From assembly GCA_900319905.1 (NCBI GenBank), contig ONQB01000001.1, positions 1 through 64,000 on the forward strand: DNA of 64,000 nt, written 5' to 3'. Numbering within the stretch: position 1 is the stretch's first letter; each line of letters opens with the position of its first letter. The notes under the pieces were generated by a model, which worked only from the letters and a program-made list of their open reading frames with translations, had not been told where the DNA came from and ran no database searches. The stretch comes from an uncultured Prevotella sp. (GTDB lineage: Bacteria > Bacteroidota > Bacteroidia > Bacteroidales > Bacteroidaceae). Below are positions 23,993 to 34,690 of the stretch, piece by piece. Both the position numbers and the translations under genes were made by a program.

Positions 23993-26900
23993 ATGAGCAT
24001 CAGATTAAACAAAGCATTACGTGAATTGAATATAGGACTCCAGACGGCAGTTGGATTCCTACAAAAGAGAAGCCAGCTGGGTGAGGTAAAGGCCGATCCG
24101 AGTTTTAAGCTGAGCGACGCGCAGTATGAAGCGCTCGTGAATGCTTTTAAACAGGATGCGGCTGTCCGCGAACAGGCTGAGCAACTCTTTAAAAAGCCAA
24201 AAGAGAAGAAGCCGTCTGCTAAGAAAAATGAAGAGCAGCGGGACGCATCGGGCTTTACCGTTCGTCAGAAATACACGCCTTTGGGCAAGATCGACCTCAG
24301 TCAGGTGGGTGTGCCTAAAGTGGTGCCTGCTTCTGATGCTCAGACAGCTACTGACTCCGATGTCACCGCAAAGGCTGAGACTGCTGCCGTCAGTCAGAAG
24401 CCTGCAGCCCCAGTCACTCCTAACAATGAGGGTGCAGCCAAAGCGAAGCCCACGGAAGTGACAAGTGATAAACCCGCAGAGGCCGCTCCATCCGCTGCAC
24501 CTGCAGCAACGGAAGCGCAGAAGACACAGACCGCTGCCTCCTCGCAGCCGCAGCCGGCTGCACAGCCCAAGCCGCAACAGGAGCAAAAGCTTCAGCCGGC
24601 CGCAGCTGCTGTCAAGCCTGCCGAGCACGAAGCACCGGTTGCTGACAAGCAGGAGACGAAGCAGGTTAAGCCTGCCGCATCGCAACCTGCTGCAGCTCAG
24701 ACTAAGCCTGCCGCATCACAACCAGTTGCTTCTGCCCAGACATCTGCCGCACAGCAGAAACCTGCTGCCAACGCACAACCCGCACCGGCTGCTGCTCAGG
24801 CTAAGCCGCAACAGTCTGCCGCCAACGGCCAGACCGCGCACGCTGACAACCATCAGGCACAGCCGAAGCGTCAGGAAGTGAAGCGGCCCGCTGCCGTGAA
24901 AGTGGTCGAGGTGACCAAGACCCCTCAGCCGGAGAAGGAGGAGACGAAGATCTTCCGTACGAAGACAGAGTCGCGTATCGACAATACGCCGAAGGTGACC
25001 GTGCTGGGTAAGATCGACTTGAACGCCATCAACAGCAGCACACGCCCGAAGAAGAAGTCTAAGTCGGAGCTGCGCCGCGAGCGTGAGGAGAAGCGCCAGC
25101 AGAATGCCGCCAATGGCAACAATGGGGCCAATGGCAATCATGGCAAGCGCCAGCGCATCAATAATAATAAGGTGGATATCAATGCCGCTGCCAACCAGCA
25201 GGCTGGCAAGAACAGTGGTAAGAAGAAGAAAAACCGCAACCGCTCGCAGAAGCCCCTGGAGGTGAACGAGGAGGACGTGGCACGTCAGGTAAAGGAGACG
25301 TTGGCACGTCTCACCAGCAAGACGCAGAACAAGCGTGGCGCCAAGTACCGCAAGGAGAAACGCGAGGCTGTGCAGGAGAAACTTGATGCCGAGGCACGTC
25401 AGGAGAAGAAGGAGAGCAAGATACTGAAACTCACCGAGTTCGTTACCGTGTCGGAGTTGGCTACGATGATGAACGTTTCCGTGACGCAGGTTATCTCCAC
25501 GCTGATGAGCATCGGTATCATGGCCTCCATCAACCAGCGTCTCGATGCTGAGACCATCAACATGGTGGCTGAGGAGTTTGGCTTCAAGACCGAGTACGTC
25601 AGTGCAGAGGTGCAGGAAGCCGTGAGCGAGGAGGAGGACGACGAGAGCGATCTCGTACCTCGTGCGCCGATTGTGACCGTCATGGGTCATGTCGACCATG
25701 GTAAGACCTCATTGCTCGACCATATCCGCAACACCAATGTGATTGCCGGTGAGGCCGGTGGTATCACACAGCACATCGGTGCCTACAGTGTGACGCTGAA
25801 GAACGGCCGCAAGGTGACCTTCCTCGATACCCCTGGTCACGAGGCCTTCACGGCCATGCGTGCCCGTGGTGCGCAGGTCACCGATATCGCCATCATCATC
25901 ATCGCTGCCGACGACTCCGTGATGCCTACCACCAAGGAGGCTATCGCCCACTGTCAGGCCGCAGGCGTGCCAATGGTGTTTGCCATCAACAAGATTGATA
26001 AGCCCGGAGCCAACCCGGACAAGATACGTGAGGACCTGGCCAACATGAACCTCCTCGTCGAAGAGTGGGGTGGTAAGTACCAGTGCCAGGAGATCAGTGC
26101 CAAGAAGGGTATCGGTGTCGATGACCTGATGGACAAGGTGCTGCTTGAGGCCGACATGCTCGAGCTCAAGGCCAACCCCAACCGCAAGGCCACGGGTACG
26201 ATCATCGAGTCGTCGCTCGACAAGGGACGTGGCTACGTCTCAACGGTGCTCGTGAGCAACGGTACGCTCCATGTGGGCGACATCATGCTCGCCGGTACGT
26301 CGTGGGGCCGTGTCAAGGCATTGTTCAACGAGCGTAACCAGCGCATCGACAATGTGAAACCGGCAGAGCCCGCCATCGTGCTGGGTCTCAATGGTGCACC
26401 TACCGCTGGTGATCAGTTCCATATCATAGACACCGAGCAGGAAGCCCGTGAGATTGCCAACAAGCGTGAGCAGTTGCAGCGTGAGCAGGGCCTGCGTACA
26501 CAGAAGCGCCTGACGCTCGGTGACATCTCCCACCGTATTGCCCGTGGCGAGTTCCATGAGCTCAACATCATCGTCAAGGGTGACACCGACGGCTCCGTTG
26601 AGGCATTGTCCGACAGCTTCCTCAAGCTCAGCACCGAGAAGGTGCAGGTCAACGTCATCAGCAAGGCCGTGGGTCAGATCTCCGAGAACGATGTCATGCT
26701 CGCCAGTGCCTCCGACGCCATCATTGTCGGCTTCCAGGTACGTCCGTCGAGTGAGGCCCGTAAGCTGGCTGACCGAGAGGGCGTCGAGATCAACACGTAC
26801 TCCATCATCTACGATGCCATCGACGACATCAAGGCTGCCATGGTCGGTATGCTCGACAAGGTGAAGAAGGAGGTCGTGACGGCTGAGATCGAGGTGAAGC

Positions 26901-27166
26901 AGGTCTACAAGATCTCCAAGGTCGGTACCGTGGCCGGTGGTCTCGTCAATAGCGGCAAGGTACACAGCAAGGATAAGGTTCACGTCGTGCGCGACGGAAT
27001 CGTGGTGCATACCGCTCCCATCGCTGCCCTTAAGCGTTATAAGGACGATGTGAAGGAAGTGGCATCGGGCCTCGAGTGCGGTATCTCACTGGTCAACTAC
27101 AACGACATCCAGGCGGGTGATGTGCTGGAGACCTTCACCGAGATTGAGGTCGAGCAGAAACTCTAA
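23993..27166 (+). CDS. infB: Translation initiation factor IF-2
   Basis: Brings initiator tRNA to the ribosome. The 1057-residue chain is longer than the E. coli protein because of a low-complexity Ala/Pro/Gln/Lys region at about residues 95-330. The G domain starts near residue 560 with GHVDHGKTS, then DTPGHEAF and NKIDKPGAN, followed by domains II, III and the C2 initiator-tRNA-binding domain near the end. It starts 30 bp after nusA in the same operon. The Ala/Gln-rich region is repetitive ([15 protein letters not shown] units) and may vary in length between strains. Confidence 0.97.
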   Translation: MSIRLNKALRELNIGLQTAVGFLQKRSQLGEVKADPSFKLSDAQYEALVNAFKQDAAVREQAEQLFKKPKEKKPSAKKNEEQRDASGFTVRQKYTPLGKIDLSQVGVPKVVPASDAQTATDSDVTAKAETAAVSQKPAAPVTPNNEGAAKAKPTEVTSDKPAEAAPSAAPAATEAQKTQTAASSQPQPAAQPKPQQEQKLQPAAAAVKPAEHEAPVADKQETKQVKPAASQPAAAQTKPAASQPVASAQTSAAQQKPAANAQPAPAAAQAKPQQSAANGQTAHADNHQAQPKRQEVKRPAAVKVVEVTKTPQPEKEETKIFRTKTESRIDNTPKVTVLGKIDLNAINSSTRPKKKSKSELRREREEKRQQNAANGNNGANGNHGKRQRINNNKVDINAAANQQAGKNSGKKKKNRNRSQKPLEVNEEDVARQVKETLARLTSKTQNKRGAKYRKEKREAVQEKLDAEARQEKKESKILKLTEFVTVSELATMMNVSVTQVISTLMSIGIMASINQRLDAETINMVAEEFGFKTEYVSAEVQEAVSEEEDDESDLVPRAPIVTVMGHVDHGKTSLLDHIRNTNVIAGEAGGITQHIGAYSVTLKNGRKVTFLDTPGHEAFTAMRARGAQVTDIAIIIIAADDSVMPTTKEAIAHCQAAGVPMVFAINKIDKPGANPDKIREDLANMNLLVEEWGGKYQCQEISAKKGIGVDDLMDKVLLEADMLELKANPNRKATGTIIESSLDKGRGYVSTVLVSNGTLHVGDIMLAGTSWGRVKALFNERNQRIDNVKPAEPAIVLGLNGAPTAGDQFHIIDTEQEAREIANKREQLQREQGLRTQKRLTLGDISHRIARGEFHELNIIVKGDTDGSVEALSDSFLKLSTEKVQVNVISKAVGQISENDVMLASASDAIIVGFQVRPSSEARKLADREGVEINTYSIIYDAIDDIKAAMVGMLDKVKKEVVTAEIEVKQVYKISKVGTVAGGLVNSGKVHSKDKVHVVRDGIVVHTAPIAALKRYKDDVKEVASGLECGISLVNYNDIQAGDVLETFTEIEVEQKL

Positions 27167-27196
27167 CATTTGGTAACAATTGTGACTATAGGATTC

Positions 27197-27226
27197 AGGT
27201 GGCACGTCTTTTGTAGTGTGTCACCT
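27197..27226 (+). promoter_or_regulatory. Hairpin in the sufB leader
   Basis: AGGTGGCAC (27197-27205) can pair with GTGTCACCT (27218-27226) with one mismatch, ending 16 bases before the sufB ATG. There is no T-tract after it, so it may be a weak infB terminator or a structure that affects sufB translation. Confidence 0.4.
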
Positions 27227-27242
27227 TGAATTGTTTAATGAT

Positions 27243-28697
27243 ATGGAAATAAAATTAGATAAGGAGAAGAACGAATACGTCAGGAAGATCGCCGAGCAGA
27301 AATATGAGTATGGGTTCACCACGGATGTGGAGACCGATGTCATACCCCGGGGTCTGAATGAAGATATCGTTCGCTTGATATCCAAAAAGAAAGGCGAGCC
27401 CGACTGGTTGCTTGACTTCCGTCTTAAGGCGTTCCGTTATTGGCAGACGCTGCCTGTTCCTACATGGGGACATGTGCATGTGCCGCCCATCGATTTCCAG
27501 GCTATTTCTTATTATGCCGACCCCTTGGCCAAGAAACCTGTCAACAAGGAGATCGACCCAGAGTTGGAGAAGACCTTCGACAAGCTCGGCATTCCCTTGG
27601 AGGAACGCCTGGCATTGAGCGGTACCGCCGTGGATGCCATCATGGACTCGGTGTCGGTGAAGACCACGTTCAAAAAGCAGTTGGCCGAGAAGGGAATCAT
27701 CTTCTCGTCGATTGGTGAGGCCGTAAAGCAACATCCCGACCTTGTGCGCCAGTACTTGGGCAGTGTGGTGCCTTACCGTGACAACTTCTCTGCTGCCCTC
27801 AACTCCGCTGTGTTCAGTGACGGCTCGTTTGTGTACATTCCCAAGGGTGTGCGCTGCCCGATGGAGTTGAGCAGTTACTTCCGTATTAACGCGCGTAACA
27901 CAGGTCAGTTTGAGCGCACGCTCATCGTGGCCGATGATGACAGCTACGTGAGCTATCTTGAAGGCTGCACGGCGCCGATGCGTGATGAGAACCAGTTGCA
28001 TGCGGCTGTCGTTGAGATTGTCGTGATGAACAATGCGGAGGTGAAATATTCTACTGTGCAAAACTGGTATCCCGGTGATGAGCACGGCAAGGGTGGTGTG
28101 CTCAACCTTGTTACCAAACGTGGTGATTGCCGTGGTGTCAACTCAAAGCTGTCGTGGACCCAGGTGGAGACAGGATCGGCCATTACATGGAAATATCCTT
28201 CATGCATCCTGCGCGGTGACAACTCACAGGCCGAGTTCTATAGCGTGGCCGTGACCAACCACTATCAGGAGGCTGATACCGGTACGAAGATGATTCACAT
28301 GGGTAAGAACACGAAGTCGACTATCATCTCCAAGGGTATTTCTGCCGGCCATTCGCAGAACTCCTACCGCGGATTGGTGCGTGCCACGGCCAATGCCGAC
28401 AACGCCCGCAACTACTCTTCCTGCGACTCTCTGTTGCTTGGCTCCGACTGTGGTGCCCATACGTTCCCGTACATGGATATCCACAACGACACTGCCGTCG
28501 TGGAGCACGAGGCCACCACTTCGAAGATCTCCGAGGACCAGCTCTTCTACTGCAACCAGCGTGGCATCCCCACGGAAGATGCGGTCGGCTTGATTGTCAA
28601 TGGCTATGCCAAGGAAGTGCTCAACAAACTCCCCATGGAGTTCGCTGTAGAGGCGCAAAAGCTATTATCGGTTTCCTTGGAGGGGACCGTCGGATAG
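27243..28697 (+). CDS. sufB: Fe-S cluster assembly protein SufB
   Basis: Scaffold subunit of the SufBCD complex that builds iron-sulfur clusters. The 484-residue protein has the SufB beta-helix core with [30 protein letters not shown] and the conserved C-terminal [21 protein letters not shown]. The start at 27243 (MEIKLDKEK) is chosen over an ATG nine codons earlier because it matches the family start and avoids the leader hairpin. It begins sufB-sufC-sufD-sufS, all on the plus strand. Confidence 0.95.
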   Translation: MEIKLDKEKNEYVRKIAEQKYEYGFTTDVETDVIPRGLNEDIVRLISKKKGEPDWLLDFRLKAFRYWQTLPVPTWGHVHVPPIDFQAISYYADPLAKKPVNKEIDPELEKTFDKLGIPLEERLALSGTAVDAIMDSVSVKTTFKKQLAEKGIIFSSIGEAVKQHPDLVRQYLGSVVPYRDNFSAALNSAVFSDGSFVYIPKGVRCPMELSSYFRINARNTGQFERTLIVADDDSYVSYLEGCTAPMRDENQLHAAVVEIVVMNNAEVKYSTVQNWYPGDEHGKGGVLNLVTKRGDCRGVNSKLSWTQVETGSAITWKYPSCILRGDNSQAEFYSVAVTNHYQEADTGTKMIHMGKNTKSTIISKGISAGHSQNSYRGLVRATANADNARNYSSCDSLLLGSDCGAHTFPYMDIHNDTAVVEHEATTSKISEDQLFYCNQRGIPTEDAVGLIVNGYAKEVLNKLPMEFAVEAQKLLSVSLEGTVG

Positions 28698-28699
28698 TC

Positions 28700-28753
28700 T
28701 CTATGGCTTCTATAGATTCTATAGTCTCTATTGCATCTATGGCTCCTATTATC
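28700..28753. repeat. 9-bp periodic repeat TCTATnnnn, six units
   Basis: Units at 28700, 28709, 28718, 28727, 28736 and 28745 read TCTATGGCT, TCTATAGAT, TCTATAGTC, TCTATTGCA, TCTATGGCT and CCTATTATC. The period is exactly 9 bp with a fixed TCTAT and a variable remainder. It fills most of the 76-bp gap between sufB and sufC. Confidence 0.8.
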
Positions 28754-28773
28754 CCCAAAATACCTTTAAGAAT

Positions 28774-29538
28774 ATGTTAGTAGTTAAGAACTTACATGCC
28801 ACGATAGCTGGCAAAGAAATATTGAAAGGAATTGACCTGACGGTCAACGACGGTGAGATACACGCCATCATGGGTCCTAACGGTTCTGGCAAGTCGACGC
28901 TTTCGGCTGTGCTGACCGGTAACCCGCTCTATACCGTAACCGAGGGTGAGGCATGGTTCAACGGAAAGAACCTGCTTGAGATGAAGCCGGAGGACCGTGC
29001 CCGCGAAGGCCTGTTCCTCTCCTTCCAGTATCCCGTGGAGATACCAGGTGTGTCAATGGTCAACTTCATGAAAGCTGCCGTCAATGCCAAGCGCGAATAT
29101 CAAGGACTGGAGCCCCTCAAGGCTGCCGACTTCATGAAACTCATGAAGGAGAAGCGCGAGCTGGTGGAGCTTGATCCGAAGCTCTCCCGCCGTAGTGTCA
29201 ACGAGGGCTTCTCCGGTGGTGAGAAGAAACGCAACGAGATCTTCCAGATGGCAATGCTTGACCCGAAGCTCAGCATCCTCGACGAGACCGACTCCGGTCT
29301 TGACGTCGATGCCATGCGCATTGTCGCTGACGGTGTCAACAAACTCTTCACACCCGAGAAGTCCATCATCGTCATCACACACTATGAGCGGTTGCTCGAT
29401 ATGATCAAGCCCAGTGTGGTGCACGTGCTGTACAATGGCCGTATCGTCAGAACCGACGGCCCTGAGCTGTCTAAGGAGATCGAGAAGCGCGGATACGACT
29501 GGATCAAGGAGGAAGCCGACGCTAAGTATGGTAAATAA
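28774..29538 (+). CDS. sufC: Fe-S cluster assembly ATPase SufC
   Basis: ABC-type ATPase that drives the SufB-SufD scaffold. The 254-residue protein has Walker A GPNGSGKST near residue 34, the signature region EGFSGGEKKRNEI, and the Walker B/D-loop segment LDETDSGLDVDA that is typical of SufC. It has no membrane part. It lies between sufB and sufD, 12 bp before the latter, and is certainly part of the same operon. Confidence 0.96.
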   Translation: MLVVKNLHATIAGKEILKGIDLTVNDGEIHAIMGPNGSGKSTLSAVLTGNPLYTVTEGEAWFNGKNLLEMKPEDRAREGLFLSFQYPVEIPGVSMVNFMKAAVNAKREYQGLEPLKAADFMKLMKEKRELVELDPKLSRRSVNEGFSGGEKKRNEIFQMAMLDPKLSILDETDSGLDVDAMRIVADGVNKLFTPEKSIIVITHYERLLDMIKPSVVHVLYNGRIVRTDGPELSKEIEKRGYDWIKEEADAKYGK

Positions 29539-29550
29539 GGAGATAATGGT

Positions 29551-30933
29551 ATGACTCAATCCCATTCAGAACAACAATATATCGACCTTTACCAGCAGAA
29601 CCGTCAGATGATCTGCGACCATTCGGCGGCTGTGCTCAATGAGGTGCGTGATGAAGCCTTTGCCGACTTCCAACGGCTGGGCTTTCCCTCTCGTAAGGTC
29701 GAGCGATACAAATACACCGACATGCAGGCGCTCTTCGCACCTGACTATGGGCTCAACCTCAACCGTATCGACATCCCCATCAATCCTTATAGCGTGTTCA
29801 GCTGCGACGTGCCCAATCTCAGTACGTCACTCTACTTTGTGGTCAACGATACATTCTATAAAAAGGCACTACCCAAGGTATCTCTGCCTGAGGGTGTGGA
29901 GGTGATGAGCCTCAAGGATGCCGCAGAGCAGCAGCCGGAGCTCGTTGCCCGCTACTACGCCAAGATAGCGAAGTCGGCCGACGATGCTGTCACAGCCCTC
30001 AACACGATGCTGGCGCAGGATGGTCTGTTCATCCATGTGGGCAAGAACGTGAAGGCCGAACGTGCCATACAGGTGGTCAATATCCTGCGGTCGGACGTCG
30101 ACCTCATGGTCAACCGTCGTGTGCTCATCGTCATGGATGAGGGCGCGGAGGCAAAGCTCCTGTTCTGTGACGATTCCGCTGATGACCGCCACTTCCTGGG
30201 TACGCAGGTGATAGAAGCCTTCGTGGGTGAGAACGCCAGCCTCGACCTCTACTGCCTGGAGGAGACAACGTCCAAGAACACGCGGGTGAGCAATGTCTAC
30301 ATTGACCAGCAGGCCAACAGCCGTGTTAATCACAATGTCATTACACTGCACAATGGCGTCACGCGCAACATGCTCAACCTTACCTTCAAGGGTGAGGGGG
30401 CCGAATGCTGGTGTAATGGCTGCGTCATTGCCGACAAGAGCGAGCACATCGACAACAACACACTTATCGACCATCAGGTGGGCCACTGCGACTCCCATGA
30501 GCTCTACAAGTATGTACTCGACGACCATGCTGTGGGTGCTTTCGCCGGCAGGGTGCTGGTGCGTCACGACAGTCAGAAAACCACGTCGCAGGAGACCAAC
30601 CAGAACCTCGTCATGACGAAGACGGCACGCATGTACACTCAGCCCATGCTCGAGATCTATGCCGATGACGTGAAGTGCTCACATGGTTCTACGGTGGGAC
30701 AACTCAACGATGCCGCCATGTTCTACATGCAGCAGCGTGGCATCGACGAGCACGAGGCAAAGCTCCTGTTGGAGTTTGCGTTTATTGGTGAGGTCATCGA
30801 CCGGATCAAGCTCGAGCCCCTTCGCGACCGGCTCCATCAACTCGTGGAGAAGCGCTTCCGTGGTGAGCTGGGCACCTGTGCCGGATGCAAGATGTGCGCG
30901 CCCAGTCACGTGGATCCTTTAACAAAGCAATAA
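29551..30933 (+). CDS. sufD: Fe-S cluster assembly protein SufD
   Basis: Partner of SufB in the SufBCD scaffold. The 460-residue protein shows the SufD N-terminal helical part (FQRLGFPSRKVERYKYTDMQ) and beta-helix core, ending in KCSHGSTVGQLNDAAMFYMQ and a Cys-containing tail (GTCAGCKMCAPSH). The three-cysteine CxxCxxC tail is worth noting. It is followed 73 bp later by sufS. Confidence 0.93.
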   Translation: MTQSHSEQQYIDLYQQNRQMICDHSAAVLNEVRDEAFADFQRLGFPSRKVERYKYTDMQALFAPDYGLNLNRIDIPINPYSVFSCDVPNLSTSLYFVVNDTFYKKALPKVSLPEGVEVMSLKDAAEQQPELVARYYAKIAKSADDAVTALNTMLAQDGLFIHVGKNVKAERAIQVVNILRSDVDLMVNRRVLIVMDEGAEAKLLFCDDSADDRHFLGTQVIEAFVGENASLDLYCLEETTSKNTRVSNVYIDQQANSRVNHNVITLHNGVTRNMLNLTFKGEGAECWCNGCVIADKSEHIDNNTLIDHQVGHCDSHELYKYVLDDHAVGAFAGRVLVRHDSQKTTSQETNQNLVMTKTARMYTQPMLEIYADDVKCSHGSTVGQLNDAAMFYMQQRGIDEHEAKLLLEFAFIGEVIDRIKLEPLRDRLHQLVEKRFRGELGTCAGCKMCAPSHVDPLTKQ

Positions 30934-31006
30934 CAATGACTCGTGTTCTCCTGCCCTGACGAAGGTGCGGGATGAACACAATGGTTGTACGATTAATAAG
31001 AGAAAG

Positions 31007-32227
31007 ATGTACGATATACAAAAGGTACGGGCCGACTTCCCGATACTCACCCGTGAGGTACATGGCAAGCCCCTGGTGTATCTCGATAATGCCGCCACGA
31101 CGCAGAAGCCGCTGTGTGTGCTCGATGCGATGCGGCATGAGTATCTCAACGAGAATGCCAATGTACATCGTGGCGTGCACTACCTCAGCGTGCAGGCCAC
31201 CGAGTTGCATGAGGCAGCGCGTGAGACGGTGCGGCGCTTCATCAATGCGCGCAGCACGTCGGAGATCGTGTTCACACGTGGCACCACCGAGGGACTCAAC
31301 CTCGTGGCCGCCACCTATAGCGAGGCATTCATGAGGACTGACGATGAGGTCATCGTCTCTGTCATGGAGCATCACTCCAATATCGTGCCATGGCAGTTGG
31401 CTGCTGCCCGCAAGGGTATCCGCCTGCGTGTCATCCCGATGAGCGACGACGGCCTGCTCGACATGACCGCCTTTGAGCAGCTCTTCAACGAACATACCAA
31501 GATGGTGAGCGTGGCGCAGGTGAGCAATGTGTTGGGCACGGTGAATCCCATCAAGGAGATCGTCAGTGTGGCCCATGCCCATGGTGTGCCGGTCATGGTT
31601 GATGGTGCGCAGAGTGCTCCCCACTTCGCGGTTGATGTGCAGGACTTGGACTGCGACTTCTTTGTGTTCAGCGGACATAAGATGTACGGTCCCACAGGCG
31701 TCGGCGTACTCTATGGAAAGGAAGAGTGGCTCGACCAACTGCCGCCTTATCAGGGTGGTGGAGAAATGATTGAGCACGTGAGCTTTGAAAAAACCACCTT
31801 TGAGAAACCGCCATTGAAGTTCGAGGCAGGCACGCCCGACTATATCGCCTCCCATGGACTGGCTACGGCCATCGATTACATGGAGCACATTGGCATGGAC
31901 GAGATCGCCGCTCACGAACGGGAACTCACGAAGTACGCAGTAGATCGCTTGTCACAGATTGAAGGCATGACAATTTATGGTCATGGACAAGGCGTTGAGA
32001 GCGATGCCGTGGTGTCATTCAATGTGGGCAACATCCATCATATGGATATGGGTACACTGCTCGACCAGTTGGGCATTGCCGTACGCACCGGTCACCATTG
32101 TGCCCAACCGCTTATGGATCGCCTTGGTGTGCTCGGCACGGTGCGGGCTTCCTTTGCCCTCTACAACACCAAGGAAGAAATAGACAAGTTGGTCGCAGGT
32201 ATAGAGCGAGTCAGACAGATGTTCTGA
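31007..32227 (+). CDS. sufS: Cysteine desulfurase SufS
   Basis: PLP enzyme that supplies sulfur from cysteine to the Suf scaffold. The 406-residue protein has YLDNAATTQKP near the start, the PLP lysine in FSGHKMYGPTG at about residue 225, and the active cysteine loop in RTGHHCAQPLMDR near residue 363, as in group II (SufS) desulfurases. The start at 31007 (MYDIQKVRADFP) is preferred over an ATG 14 codons earlier because it matches family N-termini. No sufE or sufU activator gene is nearby. Confidence 0.95.
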   Translation: MYDIQKVRADFPILTREVHGKPLVYLDNAATTQKPLCVLDAMRHEYLNENANVHRGVHYLSVQATELHEAARETVRRFINARSTSEIVFTRGTTEGLNLVAATYSEAFMRTDDEVIVSVMEHHSNIVPWQLAAARKGIRLRVIPMSDDGLLDMTAFEQLFNEHTKMVSVAQVSNVLGTVNPIKEIVSVAHAHGVPVMVDGAQSAPHFAVDVQDLDCDFFVFSGHKMYGPTGVGVLYGKEEWLDQLPPYQGGGEMIEHVSFEKTTFEKPPLKFEAGTPDYIASHGLATAIDYMEHIGMDEIAAHERELTKYAVDRLSQIEGMTIYGHGQGVESDAVVSFNVGNIHHMDMGTLLDQLGIAVRTGHHCAQPLMDRLGVLGTVRASFALYNTKEEIDKLVAGIERVRQMF

Positions 32228-32241
32228 TTCTTGAGATAAAA

Positions 32242-32364
32242 AATGGAGAAGTCCGGGAGCCCGGAAGTTCAGAAGTACAGTCATTACGATTATGATACCT
32301 TATTGTCAGGTACTCATATATTTGACTGAACTTCTGAACTTCCGGACTCCCGGACTTCTCCATT
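32242..32364. repeat. GAAGTCCGG inverted-repeat element, copy C
   Basis: The ends AATGGAGAAGTCCGGGAG (32242-32259) and CTCCCGGACTTCTCCATT (32347-32364) are a perfect 18-bp inverted repeat. The core, read on the minus strand, has GTTCAGTCAAATATATGAG and CCTGACAATAAGGTATCATA, matching copy E. It separates the convergent sufS and small membrane genes. Confidence 0.85.
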
Positions 32365-32405
32365 CTTGGTACACACTTCTTATTGTTATACTTATCAGAC
32401 GCGCC

Positions 32406-32687
32406 TCAGATCTTGTCCCGGCACAGCTTCAGACTGGCCAACAGCCATGTGCAGCAACCCAGACGTGCTATTAATGGAAGGTCAGCAGGAAATGCTGCTG
32501 AAATGAAGGCCAGTTGAGCGTTGATGAGCAGAAGGGTCTGACCCATTGACAGCGTCTTGCCGCAAACAGACGAATAATAGATGCGCAACCATTCTATGGG
32601 AGACTTGACAGAAGCCGTAAGCTTCTGCCACATGGTCTTGAGGTCTATACTGGGGGTGGGGGTCGAAATCATCATGTTCTTTTCCAT
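32406..32687 (-). CDS. Small membrane-associated protein, function unknown
   Basis: A 93-residue frame with a soluble N-terminal part and a hydrophobic C-terminal half (MGQTLLLINAQLAFISAAF and LIARLGCCTWLLASLKLC, probably two membrane helices). A good -7 promoter element (TAATTTTG, 32724-32717) lies 30 bases upstream on the same strand, which supports a real gene. No family is recognised. It is convergent with sufS and divergent from rnhB. Start could be the first or fifth codon (MEKNM). Confidence 0.6.
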   Translation of the reverse strand: MEKNMMISTPTPSIDLKTMWQKLTASVKSPIEWLRIYYSSVCGKTLSMGQTLLLINAQLAFISAAFPADLPLIARLGCCTWLLASLKLCRDKI

Positions 32688-32716
32688 TGTAGTATCTGTT
32701 CTTGTTATTTCTGCTG

Positions 32717-32724
32717 CAAAATTA
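32717..32724 (-). promoter_or_regulatory. Promoter -7 element for the small membrane gene
   Basis: Minus-strand TAATTTTG followed by C fits TAnnTTTG and lies 30 bases before the start at 32687. Confidence 0.5.
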
Positions 32725-32840
32725 TCCCTTAAAAGTGAAATATAATTTCAATCTCTCCGTTATGATAGTTAAAAACGTTAAATGACGGCGCATGCAACGA
32801 AGTGAAAGGGGCGTGCGGTCCTCATAAAGGACGATTGGTT

Positions 32841-33500
32841 ATGACAAAGAAGAAATTAGTGGAAGAGGGTAGCGCCAGGGTCCGTAAGGAGCTGGCCCCA
32901 CATTATTATATAGACAAGGTGGAAGCCGGTTGTGATGAGGCCGGTCGTGGTTGTCTGGCAGGCAGTGTGTATGCGGCCGCTGTCATCCTGCCGCCTGACT
33001 ACGACAATCCGTTGCTCAACGATTCCAAGCAGTTGACAGAGCACCGACGCTATGCGTTGCGTGAGCAGATCGAGCACGATGCCGTGGCATGGGCTGTGGG
33101 AGTGGTGACGCCGGAGGAAATCGACAAGATCAACATTCTTCATGCCAGTTTTCTCGCCATGCACCGTGCACTTGACCAGTTGAAGGTGCGTCCGGAGGCA
33201 CTGCTCATCGACGGCAACCGCTTCGATCCTTATCCTGGTGGGCAACCATACACCTGCATCGTTCATGGTGATGCCCGCTACCAGTCTATTGCGGCAGCCA
33301 GCATTCTTGCCAAAACGTTCCGTGACGATTACATGAACCGCCTCGCCGAAGACTATCCCATGTATGGCTGGTCGCGCAACAAGGGTTATCCCACAAAGGA
33401 GCATCGTGAGGCGATACGCCGGTATGGGCTTTCGCCGTATCACCGTAAGACCTTCAACCTCTTGGGTGACCGACAGCTGGAGCTGGATTTCGGGGATTAG
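32841..33500 (+). CDS. rnhB: Ribonuclease HII
   Basis: Cleaves the RNA strand of RNA-DNA hybrids and removes single ribonucleotides from DNA. The 219-residue protein carries the catalytic [10 protein letters not shown] with both acidic residues at about residues 30-39, LLIDGN in the middle, and the late [13 protein letters not shown] motif. The start at 32841 ([10 protein letters not shown]) is favoured over an ATG 13 codons earlier that adds residues unlike the family. It stands alone with the WYL regulator downstream on the same strand. Confidence 0.95.
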   Translation: MTKKKLVEEGSARVRKELAPHYYIDKVEAGCDEAGRGCLAGSVYAAAVILPPDYDNPLLNDSKQLTEHRRYALREQIEHDAVAWAVGVVTPEEIDKINILHASFLAMHRALDQLKVRPEALLIDGNRFDPYPGGQPYTCIVHGDARYQSIAAASILAKTFRDDYMNRLAEDYPMYGWSRNKGYPTKEHREAIRRYGLSPYHRKTFNLLGDRQLELDFGD

Positions 33501-33557
33501 CGCTTAGAGAGTGATAAGTTATTGTTATTGAGCTTTCTCATCATTACTGTTTAGATC

Positions 33558-34478
33558 ATGTCCACAGAAACCTTATCCGTTATCAGCCGTAGCCTGGATG
33601 TCATCCGATCCATGGCCGGTATCAATCAGAAGAACGTGGCAGAACTGGCCACCATCATGGGCACCTCCACCCGTAATGTCTACTACCTCATCAATGAGTT
33701 GAAAAACTATGGTTTTGTGGTGCATCACAGCCATGGCTTCTACAGCCTCGATGCCCATTCTCCGTTCTTCCAGGAAATCTCGCAATCGGTGAATTTTACT
33801 AATGACCAAGCTAACTTCCTTTTCGGCTTGCTTGATGGAGTGGAAGAGAACACGCCTTATGTAGTGGCACTCAAACAGAAGTTGCACGATTTCTATAGGC
33901 TCGGTACCCCCGTCAAGGTGAAGTTCTCGCGCAAAGACTACCGCAACCTTTCCATGTTGAAATATGCTGTCAGCAAGCGCCGTCTTGCTGTGCTCCATGA
34001 CTATTCTTCCTCCAATTCTCAGACCACGAGCACGCGTATCGTGGAACCTTACATCTTCCTGGGCAATGAGACCGACGTGAGGGCCTATGAGCCGAAGTCG
34101 GGTAAGAACAAAACGTTTAAGATAGCCCGCATCGGTAAGGTAGAGGTGCTCAGCGACAGCTGGCAGTATCTCTCCGAACACCGTGATGTGTTCACCGATA
34201 TCTTCATGTTCAGCGGTGAGGAGCGTCATCATGTCCGTCTGCGCTTCGACCTCATGGCCTACAATCTCATCCAGGAGGAGGTGCCCAGCTCTGTAGGTTG
34301 TCTGCATGCCGAAGACGAAAAGCATTGGATCTTCGAGGCCGACCTCGTCAACTACAAGGGTATTGGCCGTTTCATCCTCGGCTTGTTCGACCACATCGAG
34401 ATTCTGTCCGACGACGGTCTCAAAGCCTATATCAAGGACAGCGTACAGGCAATGTCACAGACCGTTGCCGAATGGTGA
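33558..34478 (+). CDS. WYL-domain transcriptional regulator
   Basis: The 306-residue protein has an N-terminal winged helix (residues about 10-65, NVAELATIMGTSTRNVYYLI as the HTH) and a C-terminal WYL domain (about 135-215: YAVSKRRLAVLHDY, EPYIFLGNETDVRAY and GKVEVLSDSW) followed by the WCX extension. WYL domains bind ligands, often nucleic acid or nucleotides, and these proteins are mostly repressors. Targets are unknown; the closest downstream unit is the SusC/SusD locus, separated by a strong terminator. It follows rnhB by 57 bp. Confidence 0.85.
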   Translation: MSTETLSVISRSLDVIRSMAGINQKNVAELATIMGTSTRNVYYLINELKNYGFVVHHSHGFYSLDAHSPFFQEISQSVNFTNDQANFLFGLLDGVEENTPYVVALKQKLHDFYRLGTPVKVKFSRKDYRNLSMLKYAVSKRRLAVLHDYSSSNSQTTSTRIVEPYIFLGNETDVRAYEPKSGKNKTFKIARIGKVEVLSDSWQYLSEHRDVFTDIFMFSGEERHHVRLRFDLMAYNLIQEEVPSSVGCLHAEDEKHWIFEADLVNYKGIGRFILGLFDHIEILSDDGLKAYIKDSVQAMSQTVAEW

Positions 34479-34541
34479 CGAACGGCTGTGCCAAGGGCGG
34501 GACAGACACGGCAGCCCGCCTGCCTTGGCCTGTTCGTTTAT
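34479..34541 (+). terminator. Terminator after the WYL regulator gene
   Basis: GCCAAGGGCGGG (34490-34501) pairs with CCCGCC plus TGCCTTGGC (34514-34528), inside an outer ACGAAC/GTTCGT stem (34479-34537), followed by TTATAAT. It begins at the stop codon of the gene. Confidence 0.7.
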
Positions 34542-34690
34542 AATCTGTTAAACTTAACAACCATTACCATTTGTTGCTATTTCACAATGTAGAATGATAA
34601 AATCTAACTATAATCGTACAAATTGCACATTTTTTTAGTCACTACTGATATTTTTCCAACCTTTTTAAAAGAGGTTTAATAAAAGTTTTA

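Noticed and set aside
24059..25699. Long minus-strand frames opposite infB
   Set aside because: Leu/Arg-rich shadows of the Ala/Gln/Lys-rich IF-2 N-terminal region.
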